The notes: a model not told the origin generated them from the letters alone. A stretch of 64,000 nt of DNA from Pelomonas asaccharophilus_A (GCF_031458115.1 NZ_JAVDXV010000013.1:50891-114890); one strand, 5' to 3'. Positions 8,925 to 17,817 are shown, numbered from the stretch's first letter. Program-made: numbers and translations.

Positions 8925-10211
8925 TCAACGCACGAACGGACCCCAAGTGGGCTCGCGAACCTCAACCAAAGTCACGAGCAGCGGGGTTTTGATCTTGCCG
9001 TCCAGCGTGCTGGTCATCAGCACTTCCTTGCCGCCAGCGCGGCTGGCGTAGACGATGAGCTTGCCGTTGGGCGCGAAGGACGGACTTTCGTCGTCGTTGG
9101 CTTCGCTGATCTGCTGCGATTGCCCCGTGCCCAGGTCCATCACGGAGAGACGGAAGGCTCCGCTGGCGCGCGTGATGTAGGCCATCGTGCGGCCGTCCGG
9201 GCTGATGGCCGGGCTGATGTTGTAGCCGCCGTTGAAGGTCACGCGCTCGGCCGTGCCGCCGCCCGCGGGCATGCGGTAGATCTGCGGGCCACCGCCGCGG
9301 TCGCTGACGAAATAGATCTTGCTGCCGTCGGGCGCGTAGCAGGCCTCGGTGTCGATGGCGCTGCTCTGCGCGATGCGGCGCAGGCCGGAGCCATCGCGGT
9401 TGATGACGAACAGCTGCGTGCCGCCGTCGCGCGACAGGCTCAGCGCCAGCTGGTTGCCGTCCGGCGACCAGGCCGGCGCGCTGTTGGTGCCCTTGAAGTC
9501 GGCCAGCACGCGGCGGCCGCCGGTCTGCACGTCCTGGATGCGCACCGTGGCCTTGCCGCTCTCGAAGCTCACATAGGCCAGCTCGCGGCCGTTGGGCGCC
9601 CAGGCCGGCGAGATGATGGGTTCGGCGCTGGTCAGCGCGACCTTGGCACCCTCGCCGTCCGCGTCCGCAACCACCAGGCTGTAGCGCCGGCCGGCCTTGG
9701 TGACATAGGCCATGCGTGTGGCGAACACGCCCTTCTCGCCCGTCACCTTTTCGTAGATCAGGTCGGCGATGCGGTGGGCCGCGAGGCGCGCGTCGTCGGG
9801 ATGCACAGCCTGGGCCTGGCCCACCAGCTCGGTGCCCTTGACGACGTCCCAGAGCTTGAAGCGGATGTCCAGCCGGCCGTCGGCCAGCCGGTTGACGGAA
9901 CCTGCGACCAGCCAGTCGGTCTGGCGGGCACGCCATTCAGTGAAGACCGGGCTGGCCGTCTCGCTGAGACCGGCGGGCGCGTCCACGGTGCGGAACTGGC
10001 CGCTGCGTTCCAGGTCCGCACGGATGATGGCGGCAATGGGCTGCGGCGACTTGGCCTCGTCGCGGAAGTCGACGATGGAGACCGGCACGCGGGTGCTGCC
10101 GACACCGGAGATGTCGATGCGCATCTGCGCAAGCACCGGAGCGGCGCCAAACGAGGCGCCCATGGCGGCCAGGGCCGCGAGGCTGCGGCGACGGGAGACA
10201 GGTACGAGCAT
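8925..10211 (-). CDS. tolB: Tol-Pal system beta-propeller protein TolB
   Basis: Periplasmic protein of 428 residues with an N-terminal TolB domain (MRIDISGVGSTRVPVSIVDF) and a C-terminal six-bladed propeller built of WD40-like PD40 repeats (for example PAWSPDGNQLALSLSRDGGTQLF and CYAPDGSKIYFVSDRGG). Start 10211 gives a signal peptide with SRRRSLAALAAMGA, which is twin-arginine-like. It works with Pal and the TolQRA motor at the septum. No tolQRA genes lie upstream; the gene before it is rng. The set is therefore split relative to the common tolQRAB-pal order. Confidence 0.95.
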   Translation of the reverse strand: MLVPVSRRRSLAALAAMGASFGAAPVLAQMRIDISGVGSTRVPVSIVDFRDEAKSPQPIAAIIRADLERSGQFRTVDAPAGLSETASPVFTEWRARQTDWLVAGSVNRLADGRLDIRFKLWDVVKGTELVGQAQAVHPDDARLAAHRIADLIYEKVTGEKGVFATRMAYVTKAGRRYSLVVADADGEGAKVALTSAEPIISPAWAPNGRELAYVSFESGKATVRIQDVQTGGRRVLADFKGTNSAPAWSPDGNQLALSLSRDGGTQLFVINRDGSGLRRIAQSSAIDTEACYAPDGSKIYFVSDRGGGPQIYRMPAGGGTAERVTFNGGYNISPAISPDGRTMAYITRASGAFRLSVMDLGTGQSQQISEANDDESPSFAPNGKLIVYASRAGGKEVLMTSTLDGKIKTPLLVTLVEVREPTWGPFVR

Positions 10212-10256
10212 GGCGCGCGATTCTGCCGCAGTCGCGCAAGTTGTAACGTCAGACAA

Positions 10257-10272
10257 GGCCGCGTCGGCGGCC
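10257..10272 (-). terminator. Possible terminator after rng
   Basis: GGCCGC and GCGGCC arms with a 4-base loop lie five bases past the rng stop. On the minus strand they are followed by TTGTCT. The hairpin is strong but the T-tract is poor, so it may be only a weak terminator or processing hairpin between rng and tolB. Confidence 0.35.
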
Positions 10273-10277
10273 TGGGC

Positions 10278-11771
10278 TCACAGCAGCACGATGTCGTAGT
10301 GCTCGGTCTGGTTGGTGGGCTCGGCCGTCAGCGAGATGGGTTTGCCGATGAAGTCGGACAGGCCGGCCAGATGAGCGCTCTCTTCGTCAAGCATCATCTC
10401 GACGACGTTGGCTGCGGCGACGACGCGGAACTCCTTGGGCGAGAACTGGCGCGCCTCGCGCAGGATCTCGCGCAGGATGTCGTAGCAGACCGAGCGCGCC
10501 GTCTTCACCTGGCCGCGACCCTCGCAGGTCGGGCAGGGTTCGCACAGCATGCGCGACAGCGATTCGCGCGTGCGCTTGCGCGTCATCTCCACCAGGCCCA
10601 GTTGCGTGAAGCCGCCCACCGTCACCTTGGTGCGGTCGCGAGCGAGCTGCTTCTTGAACTCGGACAGCACGGCGACCCGGTGCTCCTCGCGCGTCATGTC
10701 GATGAAGTCGACGATGATGATGCCGCCCAGGTTGCGCAGGCGCAGCTGCCGCGCGATGGCGCCCGCTGCTTCGAGGTTGGTCTTGAAGATGGTGTCGTCG
10801 AAGTTCCTCGCGCCGACGAAGCCGCCGGTGTTGACGTCGATGGTCGTCATCGCCTCGGTCTGGTCGAACACCAGCGAGCCGCCGGACTTCAGCTCCACCT
10901 TGCGGGCCAGCGCACGGGCGATCTCGGCGTCGACGTTGCACAGGTCGAAGATGGGCCGCTCGCCGCGATAGTGCTCCAGCTTGGCCGTCGCGGCCGGCAT
11001 GAAGGTTTCGCCGAATTCGCGCAGCACGTCGTACTGCATGCGCGAGTCGATGCGGATGTGGCCCGTTCGCTCATTGGTCAGGTCGCGCAGCACGCGCTCG
11101 ACCAGGCTCAGGTCCTGATGCAGCAGGCTGGCAGGGGGCGTGGTCAGCGACTTCTCGCGGATCTGCTGCCAGGTCTTGCGCAGGTAGGCGATGTCGGCGG
11201 CCAGCTCTTCGTCCGACGCATCCTCCGCGTTGGTGCGCAGGATGAAGCCGCCACCGCCGCCCTGCTCCTTGGTCCCCACCAGCGCGACCATGCGTGCGCG
11301 CAACGCCTCGCGGGCCTCGGGCGAGCCAATCTTCTGGCTGATGCCGATGTGCTCGTCCTGCGGCAGGTAGACCAGCATGCGGCCCGCAATGCTGATCTGG
11401 CTGGACAGCCGCGCGCCTTTGGTACCGATGGGGTCTTTGATGACCTGCACCGTCAGCGGCTGGCCCTCGAAGACAAGTCGCTCGATGGGCGTGGGCGGCA
11501 CGTCGGCCCCATGGCCGTTCTGATGTCGGCCATGGCCGAACTGCGACGCGCTGTGCAGGTCGGCCACGTGCAGAAAGGCCGCGCGCTCCAGGCCGATGTC
11601 GATGAAGGCGCTCTGCATGCCGGGCAGCACGCGCACGACCTTGCCGAGATAGACGTTGCCGACGAGGCCCCGCTCCAACGTGCGCTCGATGTGCAGTTCC
11701 TGCACGGCGCCGTTCTCAACCACGGCCACCCGCGTCTCCTGCGGGGACCAGTTGATCAGGATGTCTTCCAT
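10278..11771 (-). CDS. rng: Ribonuclease G
   Basis: RNase E/G-family endoribonuclease of 497 residues, the length usual for RNase G, without the long C-terminal scaffold of RNase E. It starts MEDILINWSPQETRVAVVENG, followed by an S1 domain (GNVYLGKVVRVLPGMQSAFIDIG). The catalytic DNase-I-like region contains IDVNTGGFVG, and IIIVDFIDM follows. The Zn-link CEPCPTCEGRG near residue 405 is intact. The longest frame extends 15 codons upstream; 11771 is the conserved start. It matures the 16S rRNA 5' end and degrades some mRNAs. It follows maf closely. Confidence 0.95.
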   Translation of the reverse strand: MEDILINWSPQETRVAVVENGAVQELHIERTLERGLVGNVYLGKVVRVLPGMQSAFIDIGLERAAFLHVADLHSASQFGHGRHQNGHGADVPPTPIERLVFEGQPLTVQVIKDPIGTKGARLSSQISIAGRMLVYLPQDEHIGISQKIGSPEAREALRARMVALVGTKEQGGGGGFILRTNAEDASDEELAADIAYLRKTWQQIREKSLTTPPASLLHQDLSLVERVLRDLTNERTGHIRIDSRMQYDVLREFGETFMPAATAKLEHYRGERPIFDLCNVDAEIARALARKVELKSGGSLVFDQTEAMTTIDVNTGGFVGARNFDDTIFKTNLEAAGAIARQLRLRNLGGIIIVDFIDMTREEHRVAVLSEFKKQLARDRTKVTVGGFTQLGLVEMTRKRTRESLSRMLCEPCPTCEGRGQVKTARSVCYDILREILREARQFSPKEFRVVAAANVVEMMLDEESAHLAGLSDFIGKPISLTAEPTNQTEHYDIVLL

Positions 11772-11819
11772 CTCTAATCCTTGAATGCTGATGCTTGCCG
11801 CCGCCCGAAGCGGCATGCA

Positions 11820-12422
11820 TCAGAACTCGAATCCGAATTTCTCCAAGACTTGCGCGGTCTCAAAGAGGGGCAACCCCATGATGCCCGAGTAGCTGCCTGC
11901 AATCTTCACGATCCACGCGGCGGCCTGGCTCTGGATCGCATAAGACCCTGCCTTGCCAAAGGGTTCACCGCTGGCCACGTAGCGTTCGATCTGCGCGGCG
12001 GACAGCGGCGCGAACTCGACCTGCGACACGTTCAGCGCCGCCGCACGCCGCGTGGTGTCGGCCACGGCCACCGCGGTGATGACGCGGTGCGTGCGGCCGC
12101 CCAGCAGCGCCAGCGTGCGCGCCGCGTCGGCCGCGTCCGCCGGCTTGCCGAGGATGAGATCGTCGACCGCCACGGTCGTGTCGGCGCACAGGATGGGCGC
12201 CGGAGGCAGTCCCCGTACGGCAAGCCGGGCCAGCGCGGCGTCGAGCTTGGCGGCCGTCACCCGGGCGCAGTAGCTCTCGGGCAGTTCGCCCGCCTGCACG
12301 GCCTCCAGACTTTCCGCGTCCTCGTCGGCACCGGGCAGCAGCAGCTCGTGCTTCACGCCCAGCTGGTCCAGCAGCTGGCGGCGCCGCGGGCTCTGCGACG
12401 CGAGGTAGATGTGCTTACTCAC
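11820..12422 (-). CDS. maf: Maf-family nucleotide pyrophosphatase
   Basis: Protein of 200 residues with the Maf signature near the N terminus (LASQSPRRRQLLDQLG) and ADTTVAVDDLILGKPADA further on. Maf proteins hydrolyse non-canonical or modified nucleoside triphosphates (dTTP/UTP or m7GTP, depending on subgroup). The start is GTG and lies inside the rlmH 3' end, an 8-base overlap, so translation is coupled. No ATG start is available that keeps the conserved LASQSPRR segment. Confidence 0.93.
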   Translation of the reverse strand: MSKHIYLASQSPRRRQLLDQLGVKHELLLPGADEDAESLEAVQAGELPESYCARVTAAKLDAALARLAVRGLPPAPILCADTTVAVDDLILGKPADAADAARTLALLGGRTHRVITAVAVADTTRRAAALNVSQVEFAPLSAAQIERYVASGEPFGKAGSYAIQSQAAAWIVKIAGSYSGIMGLPLFETAQVLEKFGFEF

Positions 12423-12882
12423 GGTGATACGGGTGGCCGGTGGTCACGGTCCAGGCGCGGTACAGGCCCTCGGCCAGCAGCACGCGGGCGAAGGCGTGCG
12501 GCAGCGTCAGGTCGGACAGGCGCAGCGTCTCGTCGGCCGTGGCCTTCAGGTCGGGATGCAAGCCGTCGGGCCCGCCGATGATGAGGGCCGCATCACGGCC
12601 CTCGCCCATCCACAGCTTCAGCCGCTCGGCCAGTTGCACGCTGGTGCGGCGCTCGCCGCGCTCGTCGAGGATGATGCGGCGCACGCCCTTGGGAAGGGCC
12701 GCCTCGATACGCGCCGCCTCCGCGGCCATCAACTGCTCCGCGGTCTTGCTGCCGCGCGTCTCGGCCTTGACGGCCTTCAGCTCCAGCTTCAGCTCGGGCG
12801 GGAAGCGCTTGGCGAAATCCTCGTAGGCGGTGTCGGCCCAGGCCGGCTGGCGCTGGCCCACGGCGACAAGCAGCAGACGCAT
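12415..12882 (-). CDS. rlmH: 23S rRNA (pseudouridine1915-N3)-methyltransferase RlmH
   Basis: SPOUT-class methyltransferase of 155 residues, the normal family length. N-terminal MRLLLVAVGQRQPAW, a central LDERG segment, the SAM-knot region ALIIGGPDGLHPDL, and the C-terminal LTLPHAFARVLLAEGLYRAWTV with the terminal HPYHRE are all typical. Start ATG overlaps the rsfS stop (TGATG). RlmH methylates pseudouridine 1915 in helix 69 of assembled ribosomes, which fits the ribosome-silencing neighbour. Confidence 0.96.
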   Translation of the reverse strand: MRLLLVAVGQRQPAWADTAYEDFAKRFPPELKLELKAVKAETRGSKTAEQLMAAEAARIEAALPKGVRRIILDERGERRTSVQLAERLKLWMGEGRDAALIIGGPDGLHPDLKATADETLRLSDLTLPHAFARVLLAEGLYRAWTVTTGHPYHRE

Positions 12883-13598
12883 CAGGCCTTCTTCGCAGCA
12901 GCCTTCTTGGCGGGCGCCTTCTTGGCGACAACCTTCTTGGCCGCCGTCTTCGCAGGCGCGGCGGCCTTCTTGGCCGGCGCCGCCTTCTTGACGGGTGCCG
13001 ACTTGGCCGCGGTCTTCTTGGCCGCCGGCTTGGTCGCGCCGACCTTCACGGTCTTGGTGGCCGGCGTCTTGCTGCCCACCACACGGCTCACGCCCTTCTT
13101 GGCGGGTGCCGCCTTCTTGGCGGGCGTCTTGGCGGCGGCCTTCTTGGCCGGCGCCTTCTTCGCACCGACGGGACCCAGCTCCGACACCGCCTTCTTCTTC
13201 GCGGCGGGCTTGGCGGCCGTGTCTTCAGACGCCTTGACCAGCTTGGTCTCGCCGCTGCCCACCTTGAGCTTCACGGGCTTGTCGCCCCAGATCTCTTCGA
13301 GGTGGTAGTAGTCGCGGATGGCCGGCTGCATCACGTGCACGACGGCAGCGCCGCAGTCCACGATGATCCATTCGCCGTTGTCCTCGCCTTCGGTGCGCAT
13401 GACCTGCATGCCACGGCCCTTGACCGTTTCACGCACGCTGGAGGCCAGGGCCTTGGTCTGCCGGTTGCTGGTGCCCGACGCGATGATGACGCGCTCGAAC
13501 AGCGGCGACAGATGCTCGGTGTTGAACACGACGATGTTCTGGGCCTTGACGTCCTCGAGTCCATCGACGATGGCTCGTTGCAGCTTGCGAATGTCCAT
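12882..13598 (-). CDS. rsfS: Ribosome silencing factor RsfS with a long Lys/Ala-rich tail
   Basis: The first ~115 residues are a complete RsfS/Iojap domain (MDIRKLQRAIVDGLEDVKAQNIVVF start, ASGTSNRQTKALA, EDNGEWIIVDCGAAVVHVM). This domain binds uL14 and blocks subunit joining in starvation. The remaining ~120 residues are low-complexity repeats of KKAPAKKAAAK type, as in histone H1-like proteins. Most RsfS proteins stop soon after the core, so the protein is about twice the usual size. The reading frame and codon use stay normal through the tail, so it is not an artefact of a missed stop. It sits between nadD and rlmH. Confidence 0.93.
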   Translation of the reverse strand: MDIRKLQRAIVDGLEDVKAQNIVVFNTEHLSPLFERVIIASGTSNRQTKALASSVRETVKGRGMQVMRTEGEDNGEWIIVDCGAAVVHVMQPAIRDYYHLEEIWGDKPVKLKVGSGETKLVKASEDTAAKPAAKKKAVSELGPVGAKKAPAKKAAAKTPAKKAAPAKKGVSRVVGSKTPATKTVKVGATKPAAKKTAAKSAPVKKAAPAKKAAAPAKTAAKKVVAKKAPAKKAAAKKA

Positions 13599-14186
13599 TC
13601 AGGGCTTCTTCTCGTAAAGGCGATGCGAGGCAATATAGCTCGCCACTTCGGGCCCCACCAAGGGGGCGATGTCGCCGCCGCGGGCGAGGGCCTCGCGAAC
13701 GGCGGTGGAGGAAATGGGGGTGTCGGGCAGGTCCAGCACCTGCAGGCGGTGCGGCGGCATGCCCGGCGGCGTGACGACAGCCTCGCCCGCACGCGGCACG
13801 ACCACCAGCGTCGCCAGTTCGGTGACGACCTCGGCGCTGTACCAGGTCGGCAGCCTCGCGTACTGGTCTTGCCCGATCAGGAACATCAGCTCGGCACCGG
13901 GTTGCTGCTTGGCGAACTCGCGCAGCGTGTCGGCGGTGAAGCTGGGGCCGCGGCGATGCAGCTCGCGGTCGTCGACGGCGAAGCGCTTCTCGCCGGCGAT
14001 CAAGCGCTTCAGCATCTGCACGCGGTGCACACCGGCGGCCATGACCTGGTCGGGCTTCTGCCACTGGCGGCCGGCGGGCAGCCACAGCAGGCGATCGGGC
14101 GCCAAAGCGCTCAGCGCGAAATGCGCGAAGGCCAGATGGCCCAGGTGCGGCGGATCGAAGCTGCCGCCGAAAAGTGCCAGCTTCAT
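13599..14186 (-). CDS. nadD: Nicotinate-nucleotide adenylyltransferase NadD
   Basis: Protein of 195 residues starting MKLALFGGSFDPPHLGHLA, the nucleotidyltransferase GGxFDPxHxGH motif. The C-terminal ISSTAVREALARGGD is the ISSTxxR motif. It makes deamido-NAD from NaMN and ATP. Start 14186 overlaps the hemF stop as ATGA; the longer frame adds 36 codons of hemF antisense-like sequence and was rejected. The rsfS start follows immediately after the stop. Confidence 0.96.
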   Translation of the reverse strand: MKLALFGGSFDPPHLGHLAFAHFALSALAPDRLLWLPAGRQWQKPDQVMAAGVHRVQMLKRLIAGEKRFAVDDRELHRRGPSFTADTLREFAKQQPGAELMFLIGQDQYARLPTWYSAEVVTELATLVVVPRAGEAVVTPPGMPPHRLQVLDLPDTPISSTAVREALARGGDIAPLVGPEVASYIASHRLYEKKP

Positions 14187-15118
14187 AGCCACAGCGCCGT
14201 CGGCGTCTCGTGCGCCCAGTCGCGCGGGCGCAGGAAGTCGGTGTAGAGCCGCGCTTCGGGCGTGCCCGGCTCGGGCGCCCAGTCGTAGCGCCACTTCACC
14301 TGTGGTGGCATGGACATCAGGATGGACTCCGTGCGCCCGCCCGACTGCAGGCCGAACAGCGTGCCGCGATCCCAGACGAGGTTGAACTCTACATAGCGGC
14401 CACGGCGATAGGCCTGGAAGTCGCGCTCGCGCTCGCCATAGGCATAGCCGTGGCGGCGGTGTACGATGGGCAGGTAGGCATCCAGGAAGGCATCACCCAC
14501 GGAGCGGATCAGCGCAAAGCCGGCGTCGAAGCCGCCTTCGGCAAAGTCGTCGAAGAAGATGCCGCCAACGCCGCGCGGCTCGTTGCGGTGCTTCAGGAAG
14601 AAGTAGTCGTCGCACCAGGCCTTGAACTTCGGGTGCAGTTCGGCGCCGTGGGGCTGCAGCACGTCGCGGCAGGTGCGGTGGAAGTGCTGGGCGTCGCGCT
14701 CGTAGCCGTAGTAGGGCGTCAGGTCCATGCCACCGCCAAACCAGGTCACGGCAGGCAGCCCGGCCGGCAGCGCCGCGAACATGCGCACATTCATGTGCAC
14801 GGTCGGCACGAAGGGGTTGTGCGGATGCATCACCAGCGACACGCCCATGGCCTCGAACGGCGCGCCGGCCAGCTCGGGCCGGTGCTGCGTGGCCGAGGGC
14901 GGCAGCACGCGGCCCTTCACGTGCGAGAAGTTGACACCGCCGCGCTCGAAGACGGAGCCGCCCTCGATGAGCCGCGACAGGCCGTCGCCCTCGAGGCGGC
15001 CGCCGGGCTCGCGGGTCCAGCCGTCGCTGACGAAGGCGTTGCCGTCAACGCCCTCCAGCGCGCTGGCGATGCGCTGCTGCAGGTCCAGCAGATAGTCGCG
15101 TACGGCTTGGCTGTTCAT
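14183..15118 (-). CDS. hemF: Oxygen-dependent coproporphyrinogen III oxidase HemF
   Basis: Protein of 311 residues, about family length. Recognisable blocks include NFSHVKGRVLPPSAT, HPHNPFVPTVHMNVRMF, WFGGGMDLTPYYG, RGVGGIFFDDF and YVEFNLVWDRGTLFGLQSGGRTESILMS (given here in shorter parts: YVEFNLVWDRGT and GLQSGGRTESIL). It decarboxylates two propionates of coproporphyrinogen III in haem synthesis and needs O2, so the host can grow aerobically. It overlaps the upstream acyltransferase by four bases and nadD by four bases. Confidence 0.96.
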   Translation of the reverse strand: MNSQAVRDYLLDLQQRIASALEGVDGNAFVSDGWTREPGGRLEGDGLSRLIEGGSVFERGGVNFSHVKGRVLPPSATQHRPELAGAPFEAMGVSLVMHPHNPFVPTVHMNVRMFAALPAGLPAVTWFGGGMDLTPYYGYERDAQHFHRTCRDVLQPHGAELHPKFKAWCDDYFFLKHRNEPRGVGGIFFDDFAEGGFDAGFALIRSVGDAFLDAYLPIVHRRHGYAYGERERDFQAYRRGRYVEFNLVWDRGTLFGLQSGGRTESILMSMPPQVKWRYDWAPEPGTPEARLYTDFLRPRDWAHETPTALWL

Positions 15119-15735
15119 GAGCGGGGTCGGATCGGGCTGGCCAATGCGGGCTTGCAGCCGACGCGATGGCCCAGGTAGTCGGCGAAGGCCTTGAAATCGG
15201 CCTCGACGTTACCCGTCAATTGAACGAAGTGGGTCAGCGAAACCACGCGCTGTTGGAAGTCGAAGTAACAAAGGCCCACGGGAACGCCGGCCTGCACGGC
15301 CACCTGGTAGGCGCCCGTGCGCCACCCGCTGGTCAGCGAGCGCGTGCCTTCGGGCGCGGCCGCCAGCCAGAAGCGCTCGCCGCGCGCGGCCGCCTCGCGC
15401 ATCTGCGCGACGGTGTCGCCCACGATGCCATGCCGGCTGTTGCGATCCACGGCCACGCCGCCTATCCAGCGCGCCCAGCGGCCCAGCAGAGGCACCTTGA
15501 ACAGGCTGTCCTTGCCCCAGAAGCGCAGCTGCAGGCCCAGCGCCCATTTGGCCAGCACCCCCACGACGAAATCCCAGTTGGACGTGTGCGGATAGACCAG
15601 GATGACGCCCTGCTCACCCGGCAGGCCGGGCGAGTCCACCGTCCAGCCGAACAGGCCCAGCAGCCCGCGGGCCAGTCCGCTGGGACGGCCGTGGGGACGC
15701 AGCGGCCCGGTCAGGACGGTGGGGGCAGCGGTCAA
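15115..15735 (-). CDS. PlsC-like 1-acylglycerol-phosphate acyltransferase
   Basis: Protein of 206 residues with the acyltransferase signature HTSNWD (HX4D), then AVDRNSRHG and the acceptor-binding motif EGTR. Its start is TTG, overlapping the purD stop (TTGA). No better in-frame ATG is present before HX4D. It sits in the purD-hemF interval and is translationally coupled to both sides. A paralogue with the same HTSNWD core lies at 39959-40549. The acyl acceptor is not known; a role in lipid remodelling is inferred only from the fold. Confidence 0.82.
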   Translation of the reverse strand: MTAAPTVLTGPLRPHGRPSGLARGLLGLFGWTVDSPGLPGEQGVILVYPHTSNWDFVVGVLAKWALGLQLRFWGKDSLFKVPLLGRWARWIGGVAVDRNSRHGIVGDTVAQMREAAARGERFWLAAAPEGTRSLTSGWRTGAYQVAVQAGVPVGLCYFDFQQRVVSLTHFVQLTGNVEADFKAFADYLGHRVGCKPALASPIRPRS

Positions 15736-17018
15736 CGCTTGATGGCCCGGTGGCCGATGTCCGAGCGGTATTGCCGGCCGGCGAACTGGATGCCGGCCGC
15801 CAACTCATAGGCCCGCTGCGCGGCCGTGCGGGCCGATTCGCCCAGCGCCGTCACGCACAGCACGCGGCCGCCGCTGGTCACCAGCTTGCCGTCCACTTCG
15901 GCCGTGCCGGCATGGAACACCATGGCCTCGGCCTCGTCGGCCGGCAGGTCGGTGATGGCATCGCCCTTGCGCGGCGTCAGCGGATAGCCTTCGGCCGCCA
16001 GCACCACACCCAGCGCGACGCGGCGGTCCCACTGCAGCTCGACCTGCTCCAGCGTGCCGTCGGTCGCGTGCATCAGCAGCTCGAACAGGTCGCTCTTGAG
16101 CCGCATCATGATGGGCTGGGTCTCGGGGTCGCCCATGCGGGTGTTGAACTCGACCGTGCGCGGCTGGCCGTGCTCGTCGATCATCAGGCCGGCATACAGG
16201 AAGCCGGTGAACGGATGACCGTCCTTGGCCATGCCCGCGATGGTGGGCTGGATGATCTCGTGCATGACCTTGGCATGCACATTGGGCGTGACGACCGGCG
16301 CGGGCGAGTACGCGCCCATGCCGCCCGTGTTGGGGCCTTCGTCACCGTCCAGCAGGCGCTTGTGGTCCTGGCTGGTGGCCAGCGACACGACGTGCTTGCC
16401 GTCGCAGACGACGATGAAGCTGGCCTCCTCGCCGGCGAGGAAGTCCTCGATGACGACGCGCGCACCGCCGGCGTTGTGCGTGACGCCCAGCTTGTTGTCT
16501 TCCAGGATCCACGAGATGGCCTCGTGGGCTTCTTCCAGCGTCATCGCGACGACGACGCCCTTGCCCGCCGCCAGGCCGTCGGCCTTGATGACGATGGGGG
16601 CGCCGCGGCCATCCACGTAGGCGTGGGCGGCTGCGGGATCGGAGAAGGTCTCGTAGGCCGCGGTGGGAATGCCATGGCGCTTCATGAAGTCCTTGGCGAA
16701 AGCCTTGGACGACTCCAGCTGCGCCGCCGCCTTGGTGGGGCCGAAGATGCGCAGGCCGCGGGCGCGGAACTCGTCCACGACGCCGGCCGCCAGTGCGGCC
16801 TCGGGGCCGACCACAGTCAGGTTGATCTTGTGCTCGACGGCGAAGTCGGCCAGCGCCTTCACGTCGGTGAGCGCGATGGGCACGTTCTGCAGACGCTCGT
16901 CGCGCGCAGTGCCGCCGTTGCCAGGGGCCACGAAGACCTGGCTGACCCGCTCGCCCTGCAGCAGTTTCCAGCCCAGCGCGTGCTCACGCCCGCCGTTGCC
17001 GATGACTAAGACCTTCAT
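15732..17018 (-). CDS. purD: Phosphoribosylamine-glycine ligase PurD
   Basis: ATP-grasp ligase of 428 residues, normal length, catalysing the second step of purine synthesis. The N terminus MKVLVIGNGGREHALGWKL is the PurD signature. ATP-grasp blocks include PIVIKADGLAAGKGVVVA and the metal site EFNTRMGDPETQ. The end of the protein (EQVELQWDRRVALGVVL, then AAQRAYELAAGIQF) is complete. Start overlaps the yebC stop by one base. Confidence 0.97.
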   Translation of the reverse strand: MKVLVIGNGGREHALGWKLLQGERVSQVFVAPGNGGTARDERLQNVPIALTDVKALADFAVEHKINLTVVGPEAALAAGVVDEFRARGLRIFGPTKAAAQLESSKAFAKDFMKRHGIPTAAYETFSDPAAAHAYVDGRGAPIVIKADGLAAGKGVVVAMTLEEAHEAISWILEDNKLGVTHNAGGARVVIEDFLAGEEASFIVVCDGKHVVSLATSQDHKRLLDGDEGPNTGGMGAYSPAPVVTPNVHAKVMHEIIQPTIAGMAKDGHPFTGFLYAGLMIDEHGQPRTVEFNTRMGDPETQPIMMRLKSDLFELLMHATDGTLEQVELQWDRRVALGVVLAAEGYPLTPRKGDAITDLPADEAEAMVFHAGTAEVDGKLVTSGGRVLCVTALGESARTAAQRAYELAAGIQFAGRQYRSDIGHRAIKR

Positions 17019-17740
17019 CAGCCCAGCTCCGCGTTGTGATAGACCGCTTGCGTGTCATCGAGGTCTTCGATGACGTCCAGCAGCTTTTGCATGCGCTCGG
17101 CGTCCTCGCCGGTCAGCGCTATCGTGTTCTCGGGTCGCATGGTCACTTCCGCCAGCTCCGGCACCAGGCCGGCGGCCTCCAGCGCGGCCTTGACCGCTTC
17201 GTAGTCCGCGGGCGAGGTCAGCACCTCGATGGCGCCGTCGTCGCCGGTGACGACATCCTCGGCACCGGCTTCCAGCGCCACTTCCATGACCTTGTCTTCC
17301 GACGTGCCCGGCGCGAACAGCAGCTGGCCCACGTGCTTGAACTGGAACGACACCGAGCCGTCCGTGCCCATGTTGCCGCCGTACTTGCTGAAGGCGTGGC
17401 GCACCTCGGCCACGGTGCGGACGCGGTTGTCCGTCATCGTGTCGATCATGATGGCCGCGCCGCCGATGCCGTAGCCTTCGTAGCGGATTTCCTCGTAGGT
17501 CAGGCCGTCGATGTTGCCGCTCGCCTTGTCGATGTTGTACTTGATGCGGTCGGCCGGCATGTTGGCGGCCTTGGCCTTGTCGACGGCCAGCCGCAGGCGC
17601 GGGTTGTCCTTGATGTCGGGCCCACCCTGGCGGGCCGCGACCGTGATTTCACGGATGATTCGCGTCCAGATCTTGCCGCGCTTCTCGTCCTGGCGGCCTT
17701 TGCGGTGTTGGATGTTGGCCCATTTGGAATGTCCGGCCAT
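17018..17740 (-). CDS. YebC/PmpR-family protein (TACO1-like)
   Basis: Protein of 240 residues starting MAGHSKWANIQHRKGRQDEK, the unmistakable YebC N terminus. EIRYEGYGIGGAAIMIDTMTDN and HAFSKYGGNMGTDGSVSF follow. The family was first described as DNA-binding regulators, and some members relieve ribosome stalling at proline stretches. It is the first gene of the minus-strand housekeeping run. Its promoter must lie in the 77-bp gap shared with the divergent HerA-like gene. Confidence 0.94.
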   Translation of the reverse strand: MAGHSKWANIQHRKGRQDEKRGKIWTRIIREITVAARQGGPDIKDNPRLRLAVDKAKAANMPADRIKYNIDKASGNIDGLTYEEIRYEGYGIGGAAIMIDTMTDNRVRTVAEVRHAFSKYGGNMGTDGSVSFQFKHVGQLLFAPGTSEDKVMEVALEAGAEDVVTGDDGAIEVLTSPADYEAVKAALEAAGLVPELAEVTMRPENTIALTGEDAERMQKLLDVIEDLDDTQAVYHNAELG

Positions 17741-17817
17741 AAGGTTTGGCTCCCGGCGGCTGACAGCGCAGCGGCCTGATTTATCGTTGGCAGAACAGTG
17801 ATTTTAGAGGACCGTCC

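Noticed and set aside
8895..11777. 960-residue plus-strand frame opposite tolB and rng
   Set aside because: No domain pattern; it mirrors the third codon position bias of two well-conserved minus-strand genes.
12900..13240. Frameshift or false extension causing the RsfS tail
   Set aside because: The frame is continuous, the stop overlaps the next start in the usual TGATG fashion, and third-position GC stays high.
13302..14246. Long plus-strand frame opposite rsfS and nadD
   Set aside because: It has the Ala/His/Gly-rich look of an antisense frame in high-GC DNA, and the minus strand carries two conserved genes with clear motifs.
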